This document shows positions 1 to 7,842 of a stretch of DNA of 10,210 bases, piece after piece. A program made the translations under genes and the position numbers. Each line of letters opens with the position of its first letter. The stretch's first letter is position 1. The notes under the pieces are model-generated. The model made no database searches. It saw only the letters and a program-made list of their open reading frames with translations, and was not told where the DNA came from. The DNA is from Flavobacteriales bacterium UBA4110 (lineage in GTDB: Bacteria; Bacteroidota; Bacteroidia; Flavobacteriales; Weeksellaceae): assembly GCA_002383165.1 (NCBI GenBank), contig DFXK01000007.1, forward strand, positions 1-10,210, written 5' to 3'.

Positions 1-182
1 TCAATACAATATACGAAATTTTTGTATTATGAGTAACCTTTTTATAATGCACTACGGGTTATATTAATTTTGCTAATCAATTTACCTATTTATTTATATA
101 GAAATGATTCAAAATTGTAAGTCAATTATAGCTATGACAGAGAATAAATGATTAAAGTTATATTTATTATAAGGCATTGACG

Positions 183-213
183 TTTCCTATTTCGGTTGCT
201 AGTTGTATATTTG
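183..213 (+). promoter_or_regulatory. Candidate Bacteroidota promoter of the hsd operon
   Basis: TATATTTG at 206-213 matches the Bacteroidota -7 consensus TAnnTTTG exactly. TTTC at 183-186, 19 bases upstream, is one base off the -33 TTTG. Transcription would begin near 220, leaving a leader of about 30 bases before the hsdR ATG at 247. Because the -7 box lies downstream of an in-frame TTG at 196, it argues that the TTG is not the start. A second perfect TAnnTTTG (TAATTTTG, 65-72) has no good -33 partner. Bases 1-182 otherwise show only AT-rich sequence and no gene. Confidence 0.5.
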
Positions 214-246
214 AAAGTTAAAACTGTTTACTCATATCAAATAAAT

Positions 247-3200
247 ATGACCAAAGAACAACATATTGAAGATGATTTAATTAAGCAATTAATTGAACAA
301 AAATATAGCTATCGTCCAGATATTCGAAATAGTGAATCATTAGAAAATAACTTCAAAGAAAAGTTTGAGGCACTTAATCGTGTTAAATTAAGTGGTAGCG
401 AATTCAATAGATTAAAGGAAGAAATTATACAGCCTGATGAATTTAAGGCTGCTAAACTTTTACGTAATAGAAATACATTTTATCGTGAAGACGGTACGCC
501 TCTGCAATATACTTTAGTTAATATTAAAGATTGGTGTAAAAATGATTTTGAAGTCATCAATCAATTGCGCATGAATACTGTAGATAGTAATCATCGTTAT
601 GATGTTATATTGCTATTGAATGGATTGCCATTGGTTCAAATTGAATTAAAGACTTTTGAGATAAGTCCTCGTCGAGCTATGCAGCAAATAGTGGACTACA
701 AAAATGATCCTGGTAACGGCTATAAAAACTCATTGCTTTGTTTTATGCAATTGTTTATTGTGAGTAATCGCAGTAATACATACTACTTTGCTAATAACCG
801 TAATCAGCATTTTATTTTTAATGCCGATGAGCAGTTTTTACCGATTTATCAGTATGCGGATGAAAAGAACAAGAAAATAACGGCTTTAGATAAGTTTACG
901 ACTAAATTTTTGGCGAAGTGTACGCTTGGCGAAATGATTAGTCGCTATATGGTATTGGTGGAAACCGAGCAAAAGATTTTAGTGATGCGTCCTTACCAGA
1001 TTTATGCCGTTGAAGCTATTGTCAATTGCATTGATGAAAATCGTGGTAATGGTTACATCTGGCATACGACTGGATCGGGTAAAACCTTAACTTCTTTCAA
1101 GACTTCTACTTTATTAAAAAGTAATCCGAATATAGAAAAATGTTTGTTTGTGGTGGATCGTAAAGATTTGGATCGACAAACCCGACTAGAGTTTAATAAA
1201 TTCCAAGAAGGAAGTGTTGAAGAAAATACCAATACCGAAAGTTTAGTTCGTCGTTTATTATCAACGGACTATGCCGATAAGGTTATTGTAACCACCATCC
1301 AGAAATTAGGAATCGCCTTAGATCCTAAAAATAAAAAAAACTATGTTGAGCGATTAGCACCGCTTAAAGATAAGCGTGTGGTTTTCATTTTTGATGAGTG
1401 TCACCGTTCGCAATTTGGTGAAAATCACAAAGCTATTAAAGAGTTTTTTCCCAATGCACAGTTATTTGGATTTACCGGTACGCCTATTTTTGATGATAAC
1501 GCAAGTTATAAAAAGATAGATGGCGAAGAAGCACGTTATCAGATTACGGAAGATATTTTCGAGAAACAATTGCACGCTTATACCATTACGCACGCCATTG
1601 ATGATAAAAACGTTTTGCGTTTTCATATCGATTATTTTAAAGCCGATGGCGTACCAAAAGAACAAATCACCGAAGCAGGCGCACGTAAAGCAGTAGCAGA
1701 AGCGATACTTGAAAAACATGATGGCGCTACAAATCAACGTAAATTTAACGCGGTATTGGCAACAGCATCCATTAATAATGCGATTGCTTATTATCAGTTG
1801 TTTAAAGAACTACAGGCGGAACGCAAAACTTTAGATGCGGACTACCGTCCTTTGAATATTACTTGTGTATTCTCTCCCCCAGCTCAAGTGATTGCACAGA
1901 GCGGTGATGCCAATGCGCAGAAAAATGCAGCAGATATCAAGCAGTTGCAGGAAGACTTAGTTCAAGAGGCAGCAGATAATAAGGTTGATCCTGAAGGTAA
2001 GAAAGAGGCATTGAAAACTATTATTGCAGATTATAACGCGCAATATGGTACAAATCATTCCGTTAATGAGTTTGATTTGTACTATCAAGATGTGCAAGCC
2101 CGTATCAAGATGCAACAATACAGTAATGCAGATGTACCGCATCAAGAAAAAATTGACATCATCATTGTAGTGGATATGTTACTGACAGGATTTGACTCAA
2201 AGTATCTAAATACCCTTTATGTAGATAAAAACTTAAAGTATCACGGCTTAATCCAAGCATTTTCTAGAACCAATCGTGTACTGAATGATACCAAACCTTA
2301 TGGTAACATTATGGACTTTAGACACCAAGAACAAGCCGTTAAAGATGCCATTGCATTATTTTCCGGTGAAGACATTGGCAAAGCACGTGAAATATGGTTG
2401 GTGGATGAAGCTCCTGTGGTGATTGATAAATACCAAGATGCTGTTGGAAAACTAAGCGATTTTATGGCGGTGCATGGTTTAGAATGTACACCTGATGAAG
2501 TTAGTAACTTAAAAGGTGAAGCCGCACGTGTCGAATTCTTACAAAAGTTTAAAGAAGTCCAGCGATTAAAAACGCAACTGGAACAATACACCGATTTAGA
2601 CGAAACCCAAGTACAGCAGATTGAAACAGTAATGCCCGAAGATACTTTTCGCGGTTTTAAAGGAATGTATTTGGAAACTGCACAGCAATTGCGTCAGGGA
2701 GAAAAAGGAAAAGACAAGCCAGAAGATTCGCCAGCAGAGCAGTTGGATTTTGAATTCGTCCTGTTTTCTTCTTCTTTGATTGATTATGATTATATCATGG
2801 GATTAATTGCCGAATACACGCAACGCGATCCTAAGAAACAAAAAATGTCTAAAGAGAAGCTCATTAGCATTTTAAGCTCTAGTGCTAATTTATTGGATGA
2901 GCGTGATTTGATGATTGCTTATATTAACCAGTTGCCCCTAGATGAAGCACTGGATGAGAAAGCGATACGCGATGGTTTCCAAACGTTTAAGCAACAACAA
3001 CAAAATGCTCAATTGATAGCCATTGCGACAAAGCACGAAATCCCATTAGACTTATTAAAGCCTTTTGTGGATCTCATAATGCTAAGAAAGGTATTTGATG
3101 GTGAAAAGCTTAATGATTTAACCGACCATCTCGATTTAGGATGGAAAGCACGTGCGCAAAAAGAATTAGCGTTAATGGAAGATTTAGTGCCTTATTTAAA

Positions 3201-3249
3201 ACAATTAGCTGAAGGGCAAGAAATAGCAGGATTGAAAGCTTATGAATAG
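247..3249 (+). CDS. hsdR: Type I restriction enzyme R subunit (HsdR), nuclease and translocase
   Basis: This is the 1000-residue motor and nuclease subunit of a type I restriction-modification complex. It would bind the HsdM2-HsdS core, pull unmethylated DNA past the complex using ATP, and cut it. The N-terminal HSDR_N nuclease domain has the PD-(D/E)xK residues D119, E133 and K135, followed by Q147-x3-Y151, the RecB-type QxxxY motif. The SF2 helicase motor follows: Walker A TTGSGKT at 274-280, DECH box at 383-386, FTGTP at 409-413, and motif VI QAFSRTNR at 670-677. The C-terminal third is helical and probably contacts HsdM. The length is normal for the family and all catalytic residues are present, so the protein looks active. 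I chose ATG 247 because a TTG at 196 would lie upstream of the likely promoter box and would add an untypical hydrophobic extension. The last 8 bases overlap hsdS. Confidence 0.97.
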   Translation: MTKEQHIEDDLIKQLIEQKYSYRPDIRNSESLENNFKEKFEALNRVKLSGSEFNRLKEEIIQPDEFKAAKLLRNRNTFYREDGTPLQYTLVNIKDWCKNDFEVINQLRMNTVDSNHRYDVILLLNGLPLVQIELKTFEISPRRAMQQIVDYKNDPGNGYKNSLLCFMQLFIVSNRSNTYYFANNRNQHFIFNADEQFLPIYQYADEKNKKITALDKFTTKFLAKCTLGEMISRYMVLVETEQKILVMRPYQIYAVEAIVNCIDENRGNGYIWHTTGSGKTLTSFKTSTLLKSNPNIEKCLFVVDRKDLDRQTRLEFNKFQEGSVEENTNTESLVRRLLSTDYADKVIVTTIQKLGIALDPKNKKNYVERLAPLKDKRVVFIFDECHRSQFGENHKAIKEFFPNAQLFGFTGTPIFDDNASYKKIDGEEARYQITEDIFEKQLHAYTITHAIDDKNVLRFHIDYFKADGVPKEQITEAGARKAVAEAILEKHDGATNQRKFNAVLATASINNAIAYYQLFKELQAERKTLDADYRPLNITCVFSPPAQVIAQSGDANAQKNAADIKQLQEDLVQEAADNKVDPEGKKEALKTIIADYNAQYGTNHSVNEFDLYYQDVQARIKMQQYSNADVPHQEKIDIIIVVDMLLTGFDSKYLNTLYVDKNLKYHGLIQAFSRTNRVLNDTKPYGNIMDFRHQEQAVKDAIALFSGEDIGKAREIWLVDEAPVVIDKYQDAVGKLSDFMAVHGLECTPDEVSNLKGEAARVEFLQKFKEVQRLKTQLEQYTDLDETQVQQIETVMPEDTFRGFKGMYLETAQQLRQGEKGKDKPEDSPAEQLDFEFVLFSSSLIDYDYIMGLIAEYTQRDPKKQKMSKEKLISILSSSANLLDERDLMIAYINQLPLDEALDEKAIRDGFQTFKQQQQNAQLIAIATKHEIPLDLLKPFVDLIMLRKVFDGEKLNDLTDHLDLGWKARAQKELALMEDLVPYLKQLAEGQEIAGLKAYE

Positions 3250-4516
3250 TGATAATAATTTAGTGCCAACATATAGATTTCCTGAGTTTAAGGATGATGG
3301 AAATTGGGAAATTTCTACAATAAAGAGTTTAGCTGAGATTAAAGGACGTATTGGGTATAGAGGTTATACTACATCAGATATTGTTGAAAAAGGGAAAGGA
3401 GCAATTACATTAAGTCCATCCAATATAATTGATGGAAGATTAAATTTTGATAAAGCAACTTATATTTCATGGGACAAATATGATGAATCGCCTGAAATTA
3501 TGCTTGAGGAAGGTCATACTGTTTTAGTTAAAACAGCTTCAGTAGGTAAAACAGCGTATATATCAAATTTACCTGAAAAAACTACTTTAAATCCACAAAT
3601 TGTGGTTTTGAAAGCATATGATAAAATCGATAAAAAATTATTGTCCTATTGCATTTCTCACGATTTTACTCAACAAATGATTTTAAATAAGGTTGGTGCT
3701 GGTGCAATTCCAAACTTATCCCAAGAAAGTATTGGCAATATTGAGATTACATATCCTACTAACCCAGCCGAACAACAAAAAATAGCAGCTTGTTTAAGTA
3801 GTTTAGATGATGTCATTGCAGGGCACGAAGAAAAGCTAACAGCATTAGAAGAGCATAAAAAGGGATTAATGCAAAACCTTTTCCCACAAGAAGGAGAAAC
3901 CCAACCTAAATACCGCTTTCCTGAGTTTGAGAATGATGGGGATTGGGTGGAGAAAAAGTTATCTGAAATAGGTGTTTTAGTAAATGGATTAACATATTCG
4001 CCAAATGATGTTTCTACAGAAGGAATCTTAGTTTTGAGATCTTCTAATGTACAGAATTCCACGATATCATTAGAAGATAACGTATATGTTAATAAAACAA
4101 TTAATGAGGTTAACCCTATTAAATTAGGTGATATTTTGATTTGTGTTCGAAATGGTTCAAAGTCCCTAATTGGAAAAAATGCACTAATTAGAAAAGATAT
4201 GCCTAATGCCACGCATGGAGCCTTTATGACTGTGTTTAGAAGTCAACAATTTGAATTTGTATATCAACTATTTCAATCTGACTTATTTTTTAAGCAAGTC
4301 CATACAGATTTAGGAGCTACAATAAATTCAATTAATGGAAGAAATCTACTTAATTATAAATTTGTTATTCCTAAAAATCCTTTAGAACAACAAAAAATCG
4401 CCTCGGTTTTATCCTCGGTTGATGAGTTGATTGTAGCGCAACGAGAAAAGATAGAAGCCTTAAAAAAGCATAAAAAAGGATTGATGCAAGGGTTGTTTCC
4501 TAAAATTGAGAGTTAA
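3242..4516 (+). CDS. hsdS: Type I restriction-modification specificity subunit (HsdS)
   Basis: This 424-residue subunit sets the DNA target of both restriction and methylation. It has the classic two-half layout. Each half starts with an [Y]RFPEF...W motif (about residues 12-22 and 224-235), continues into a target recognition domain of about 150 residues, and ends with a conserved helix beginning NPxEQQKIA (E177 and E382) and closing HKKGLMQxLFP. The two helices are 25/39 identical by my count and would form the coiled-coil spacer that fixes the distance between the two half-sites of a bipartite target. The recognition domains themselves differ from each other, so the target should be asymmetric; its sequence cannot be read from the protein. 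The ATG overlaps the end of hsdR by 8 bases, which suggests translational coupling, and the stop TAA abuts the next gene's ATG with no gap. No truncation is visible. Confidence 0.96.
   Translation: MNSDNNLVPTYRFPEFKDDGNWEISTIKSLAEIKGRIGYRGYTTSDIVEKGKGAITLSPSNIIDGRLNFDKATYISWDKYDESPEIMLEEGHTVLVKTASVGKTAYISNLPEKTTLNPQIVVLKAYDKIDKKLLSYCISHDFTQQMILNKVGAGAIPNLSQESIGNIEITYPTNPAEQQKIAACLSSLDDVIAGHEEKLTALEEHKKGLMQNLFPQEGETQPKYRFPEFENDGDWVEKKLSEIGVLVNGLTYSPNDVSTEGILVLRSSNVQNSTISLEDNVYVNKTINEVNPIKLGDILICVRNGSKSLIGKNALIRKDMPNATHGAFMTVFRSQQFEFVYQLFQSDLFFKQVHTDLGATINSINGRNLLNYKFVIPKNPLEQQKIASVLSSVDELIVAQREKIEALKKHKKGLMQGLFPKIES
3770..3886 (+). repeat. HsdS central conserved-helix repeat, copy 1
   Basis: This 117-base in-frame segment encodes the coiled-coil helix after the first recognition domain and is homologous to 4385-4501. 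Both copies begin with the same 14 bases (GAACAACAAAAAAT) and end in HKKGLMQxLFP codons. A second shared stretch, TTTCCTGAGTTT, occurs at 3278-3289 and 3917-3928, before each recognition domain. Such repeats are the usual crossover points for exchanging recognition domains. Confidence 0.85.
4385..4501 (+). repeat. HsdS C-terminal conserved-helix repeat, copy 2
   Basis: This is the second copy of the helix repeat, exactly 117 bases like copy 1 and in the same reading frame. It encodes the helix that follows the second recognition domain and ends five codons before the hsdS stop. The third-position bases have diverged, so the duplication is old or the copies are kept similar mainly by protein function. 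Confidence 0.85.
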
Positions 4517-5611
4517 ATGAACGATATAGCTAAACGACTAATATCCAATGATAAAAATATCAATTTGGTATATGCTTTTAATGGGACAGGTAAAACTAGA
4601 CTTTCTGTTGCTTTTAAAGACGAATCAAAGGCCGCAAATGAAGGAAATCATTCAGGGGTATATTATAATGCATACAGCGAAGATTTATTTATTTGGGATA
4701 ATGATATAGAAAATGGAGAATTAGATCAAAAAATTTTAGTAACTAAAAGTAGTTTAAATGAGTATCATTCAGGTATTGATGAATTGAAAATACACGAGAA
4801 GCTAAAACCTTTTAAACCAAAGTTTGATTTTCGTTTTGAATATTATCCTAATCGTCCAGAGGGTATTCAATACATTCGTTTTTATGGAAAAGATGAATTA
4901 ACTGATTTAAAAGAAGAAGATCCTTTACCAACGCCAAGAAAAATATCTAGAGGTGAGCAACAAGCTTTTATTTGGTCGTTTTTTCTTGCCCTATATGATG
5001 TTGAAGACCTAACAGGAACAGGTAAGCAAGAAGGACACTTCTTTATTGATGATCCGGTATCAAGTTTAGATGACCATAATATTTTTGTTACCATTTCTAG
5101 TTTGATGGATTTAGTAGATAAATACTATAAAACGCGGAAGATTATTGTCACAACTCATCATATTGGCTTCTTTTCCATTTTTGCTGATTGGTTGACGCGT
5201 GGCGAAAAAGCATCAAAATATAAAGACCATATCGATGTGTTCAAACTTAAAAAGAATAACGATTCTATTGAGTTATTAGGGCCACGTAAAGAAGTGTTTC
5301 TGTATCATTTAGAATTACTTAAAACGATAAAAGAAGCTATTGATGATGATGCTATATTAGTTTATCATTTCGCACTATTGCGACAAATATTAGAAAATAT
5401 AGCTTCTTTTCTTGGCGTACGCAATTTTTCTTTTGTGCTTAAAGAAATTGGAATAACAGAAGAAGAAAAGTTAGCACAGATTGTAAATATTATGTCGCAT
5501 AAAACGGTTTTCAGATATGAGTTTACAGAACCTGTCCCTGATAATAAAGAAGATATAAAAAGAATTTTTAATGGTTTAATGGCTAAATACAATTTTGTAT
5601 TACACGCTTAA
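4517..5611 (+). CDS. prrC: PrrC-like tRNA anticodon nuclease linked to the type I R-M system
   Basis: This 364-residue protein has an ABC-type ATPase core of the AAA_13 (PrrC/RloC) type and a C-terminal nuclease-like region. The core shows Walker A AFNGTGKT (20-27; the usual first Gly is Ala), an ABC signature SRGEQQ (144-149), Walker B HFFIDDPVSSLDD (174-186, D178/D179) and an H-loop TTHH (212-215). The C-terminal part holds R289-x3-E293 and H328, matching in order and near-spacing the Arg320-Glu324-His356 triad of E. coli PrrC, which cuts tRNA-Lys in the anticodon loop. Only about 115 residues separate Walker A from the signature, so there is no long coiled coil or zinc hook and the protein is PrrC-like rather than RloC-like. 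The 396-residue E. coli PrrC also sits inside an hsd operon, held silent by the R-M complex and released when a phage inhibits restriction. By inference the same arrangement applies here. tRNA specificity cannot be read. The ATG abuts the hsdS stop. Confidence 0.8.
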   Translation: MNDIAKRLISNDKNINLVYAFNGTGKTRLSVAFKDESKAANEGNHSGVYYNAYSEDLFIWDNDIENGELDQKILVTKSSLNEYHSGIDELKIHEKLKPFKPKFDFRFEYYPNRPEGIQYIRFYGKDELTDLKEEDPLPTPRKISRGEQQAFIWSFFLALYDVEDLTGTGKQEGHFFIDDPVSSLDDHNIFVTISSLMDLVDKYYKTRKIIVTTHHIGFFSIFADWLTRGEKASKYKDHIDVFKLKKNNDSIELLGPRKEVFLYHLELLKTIKEAIDDDAILVYHFALLRQILENIASFLGVRNFSFVLKEIGITEEEKLAQIVNIMSHKTVFRYEFTEPVPDNKEDIKRIFNGLMAKYNFVLHA

Positions 5612-5621
5612 AAATCTCATT

Positions 5622-7256
5622 ATGACACAAAAAGAACAACAAGAACTGGGTAAAACCCTTTGGAATATAGCCGACGACCTACGCGGTGCGATGAATGCAG
5701 ATGATTTTAGAGATTATATGCTTTCGTTTTTATTTTTACGTTATTTATCGGCTAGTTATGAAGAGGCTGCAGCAAAAGAATTGGGGCGAGATTATCCAAA
5801 TACGCCTAATGATGTAAAGGAAAAGCTTAAAGTCAGTAATGAGCTTGAAATTTGGTATTTAGAAAATCCGAATGATGTAGAATTTTTTGAGAAAATGATG
5901 CGCAAAAAAGTGCATTATGTGATACAACCTAAATATTTATGGAGTAGTATTTATAATTTAGCTAGAACACAAAGCGAAGATTTACTACAAAAGTTAGAAG
6001 AAGGTTTTAAACATATCGAGAACGAGAGTTTTAGCGGAGAGTTTCAAGGCTTATTCTCAGAAATCAATTTAAATTCCGACAAATTAGGTAAAACCTACGA
6101 AGCTCGTAACGAGCAATTATGTAAAATTATTACCAAAATTGCGGAAGGCATTGCGGATTTTAGTGCCGACAGTGATGCTTTAGGCGATGCTTATGAGTAT
6201 TTAATCGGTCAATTTGCAGCAGGTTCCGGTAAAAAAGCGGGTGAATTCTATACGCCACAACGTTTATCGGACATCTTATCAGAGATTGTAACCTTAGACA
6301 GTCAAGAGCCTAAACTTGGGCGCAAAAAAAACTTAGATCGTGTGATAGACTTTGCTTGTGGATCAGGTTCTTTGTTATTGAATGTGCGTAAAAATATAGT
6401 TGATGAAGGTGGTACAGTAGGACAAATCTATGGACAAGAGAAAAACATTACCACATACAACTTAGCACGTATGAATATGCTTTTGCATGGTGTTAAGACC
6501 AATGAGTTTGAAATATATCATGGTGATACGTTAAAAAACGATTGGGATATTTTAAGCGAACCCAATCCCGCTAAAAAAGTGGAGTTTGATGCTGTTGTGG
6601 CTAATCCTCCATTTAGTTTAAAATGGGATGCGTCGCAAGAAATGGGCGAAGATTTCCGTTTTAAAGGCTATGGTTTAGCGCCTAAGTCAGCCGCAGATTT
6701 TGCTTTCTTGTTACATGGTTTTCATTATTTAAGCAGACAGGGTACGATGGCTATTATATTACCTCATGGCGTTTTATTTCGTGGTGGAGCTGAAGAACGT
6801 ATTCGTACAAAACTTTTAAAAGATAATAACATTGATGCTATTATAGGATTACCTAGTAACCTTTTCTATTCTACGGGTATTCCTGTTTGTATAATTGTCT
6901 TGAAGAAGTGTAAAAAGCAAGATGATGTACTAGTGATTAACGCGAGTGAATACTTTGAAAAAGGTAAACGCCAGAATTATCTACGTGATACAGATATTGA
7001 AAAAATTGTAGATACTTATCAATACCGTAAAGAGGAAGAACGTTATTCAAGAAGAGTATCTTTAGAAGAAATTGCTAAAAATGATTATAATTTGAATATA
7101 ACGCGTTATGTTAGTACATCAGAGTCGGAAAAACAAATTAATTTAAAGGAAGTTAATTTAAAATTGAATGGACCAGAAGGTATCAATACTAAAATAAAGA
7201 TAGCGACTGATTTACATAATTCTTTTCTCAGAGAACTGGGTCTAGATGAAATATAA
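5622..7256 (+). CDS. hsdM: Type I restriction-modification DNA methyltransferase subunit (HsdM)
   Basis: This 544-residue subunit transfers a methyl group from S-adenosylmethionine to adenine N6 in the target chosen by HsdS, protecting host DNA. Together with HsdS it also forms the core to which HsdR binds. The N-terminal HsdM_N helical domain starts with TLWNIADDLRGAM and DYMLSFLFLRYL. The methylase domain follows, with GEFYTP at 207-212, SAM-binding motif I DFACGSGS at 243-250, and the catalytic NPPF motif at 328-331, typical of N6-adenine enzymes. The C-terminal region is complete. I chose ATG 5622 because the protein beginning MTQKEQQELG fits the family start. An in-frame TTG at 5595 would overlap prrC and adds an untypical leader. 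The gene begins 10 bases after the prrC stop and ends 100 bases before a terminator hairpin. Its position last in the operon, after the restriction gene, is less common. Confidence 0.97.
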   Translation: MTQKEQQELGKTLWNIADDLRGAMNADDFRDYMLSFLFLRYLSASYEEAAAKELGRDYPNTPNDVKEKLKVSNELEIWYLENPNDVEFFEKMMRKKVHYVIQPKYLWSSIYNLARTQSEDLLQKLEEGFKHIENESFSGEFQGLFSEINLNSDKLGKTYEARNEQLCKIITKIAEGIADFSADSDALGDAYEYLIGQFAAGSGKKAGEFYTPQRLSDILSEIVTLDSQEPKLGRKKNLDRVIDFACGSGSLLLNVRKNIVDEGGTVGQIYGQEKNITTYNLARMNMLLHGVKTNEFEIYHGDTLKNDWDILSEPNPAKKVEFDAVVANPPFSLKWDASQEMGEDFRFKGYGLAPKSAADFAFLLHGFHYLSRQGTMAIILPHGVLFRGGAEERIRTKLLKDNNIDAIIGLPSNLFYSTGIPVCIIVLKKCKKQDDVLVINASEYFEKGKRQNYLRDTDIEKIVDTYQYRKEEERYSRRVSLEEIAKNDYNLNITRYVSTSESEKQINLKEVNLKLNGPEGINTKIKIATDLHNSFLRELGLDEI

Positions 7257-7355
7257 TGACATAGTTCCAACCATGTCTTTCTTTTGTAAACAATAAATCT
7301 TTATTTCGATTGTTTTGAATGTAATACAAAACTATATAGTTAAAGATAAATAAAA

Positions 7356-7381
7356 AAATCCTAACCTTTGAGTTAGGATTT
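7356..7381. terminator. Bidirectional intrinsic terminator between hsdM and the XRE gene
   Basis: AAATCCTAAC (7356-7365) and GTTAGGATTT (7372-7381) form a perfect 10 bp stem around a 6-base loop. An A-run precedes it and T residues follow it, so it can stop transcripts from both sides. The stop codon of the - strand XRE gene (7373-7375) lies inside the right arm. Confidence 0.85.
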
Positions 7382-7618
7382 TTCGATTATTTTAAAATTA
7401 AATAATTCTTGTGGTATTACATCTAATCCTTTAGATAGCTCTAATATTGTAGACATTTGAATATTTCTCAAACCTTTTTCAATTTTGCTTATATCGCTAT
7501 AGTCGATTTCACAATTTTGCGCCAATTGCCTAAGGCTCAGTTGCTTTTCTTCTCTTAAAGCCTGAACTCTTTTTCCGAAACATGTAAGAAATGCAATTTT
7601 TTCAGAGTTTGTTGCCAT
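7373..7618 (-). CDS. Small XRE/Cro-type HTH transcriptional regulator
   Basis: This 81-residue protein is almost entirely one HTH_3 (XRE) DNA-binding domain at about residues 14-73. The first HTH helix is SLRQLAQN (28-35), the recognition helix is around DYSDISKIE (39-47), and the domain closes with the family-typical KGLRNIQMSTILELSKGLDVIPQELF pattern in 48-73. No effector or membrane domain is present. The size and fold match controller proteins found beside restriction-modification loci, and single-domain repressors of mobile elements. It converges on hsdM, shares its terminator, and has several palindromes directly upstream of its ATG, which suggests autoregulation. Whether it also controls the hsd operon is inference, since I see no copy of those palindromes at the hsdR promoter. 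No clear Shine-Dalgarno is present, as usual in Bacteroidota. Confidence 0.9.
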   Translation of the reverse strand: MATNSEKIAFLTCFGKRVQALREEKQLSLRQLAQNCEIDYSDISKIEKGLRNIQMSTILELSKGLDVIPQELFNFKIIEKS

Positions 7619-7623
7619 ATCAA

Positions 7624-7683
7624 TATCAAATTGATAGCAATTTCTATAGAAAGATAAAATATTTAGTGGGTATTATTTCCCAC
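7624..7683 (-). promoter_or_regulatory. Cluster of three palindromes upstream of the XRE gene, candidate operators
   Basis: Three inverted repeats lie within 60 bases. TATCAAATTGATA (7624-7636) is perfect around one central base and ends close to the XRE ATG. TTTCTATAGAAA (7641-7652) is a perfect 12-base palindrome. GTGGGTATTATTTCCCAC (7666-7683) has 5-base perfect arms and a partly symmetric centre. On the - strand TATCTTTC (minus-strand reading of 7649-7656) is one base off the Bacteroidota -7 box and overlaps the middle palindrome, so binding there would block the regulator's own transcription. The promoter assignment is weak; the palindromes themselves are plain in the sequence. Confidence 0.5.
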
Positions 7684-7702
7684 ATTGTATTTTTTTATTA
7701 TA

Positions 7703-7734
7703 TTTGGAAAAGATTACTTATTAAAGTAATTTTG
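7703..7734 (+). promoter_or_regulatory. Rightward Bacteroidota-type promoter without an ORF behind it
   Basis: TTTG at 7703-7706 and TAATTTTG at 7727-7734 (followed by C) match the -33 and -7 consensus exactly with a 20-base spacer. This is the best promoter in the window. Transcription would start near 7741 and run into a stretch with stem-loops and no credible gene until susC at 8288. It may make a non-coding RNA or a leader of about 550 bases for susC. Chance matches are possible in AT-rich DNA. Confidence 0.5.
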
Positions 7735-7842
7735 CGATACTTCAAATTTAATAATAGAAGCTATTGCTTAGAATCTCGTACTAGAAAATCGCCAATTTTC
7801 AAACAAACGCAACGAGACAATAAGTAAAGTAGCTCACGACCT

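Noticed and set aside
1..182. Tail of an upstream gene or a mobile-element end at the left edge
   Set aside because: Stops occur early in all frames I read, no domain is recognisable in the few codons available, and I found no inverted or direct repeat matching the right side of the hsd locus.
196..246. Upstream TTG as the start of hsdR
   Set aside because: It would place the TATATTTG promoter box inside the coding region and add 17 untypical residues before the family-like start at the ATG at 247.
1462..2591. Several 60-100 codon - strand frames inside hsdR
   Set aside because: They are antisense shadows of the conserved helicase reading frame, with unlikely composition and no family resemblance.
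3670..4212. A 180-codon open frame on the - strand inside hsdS
   Set aside because: It lies wholly antisense to a clear, full-length hsdS, shows no recognisable domain, and has no promoter or start context of its own.
4517..5611. RloC or an SMC/Rad50-like repair ATPase
   Set aside because: The segment between Walker A and the ABC signature is far too short for a long coiled coil, and no zinc-hook CxxC is present; the C-terminal Arg-x3-Glu...His pattern fits PrrC better.
7591..7827. A 78-codon + strand frame upstream of the gene-poor interval
   Set aside because: It overlaps the start of the XRE gene, its palindromes and the rightward promoter, and its low-complexity residue content looks like translated AT-rich regulatory DNA.
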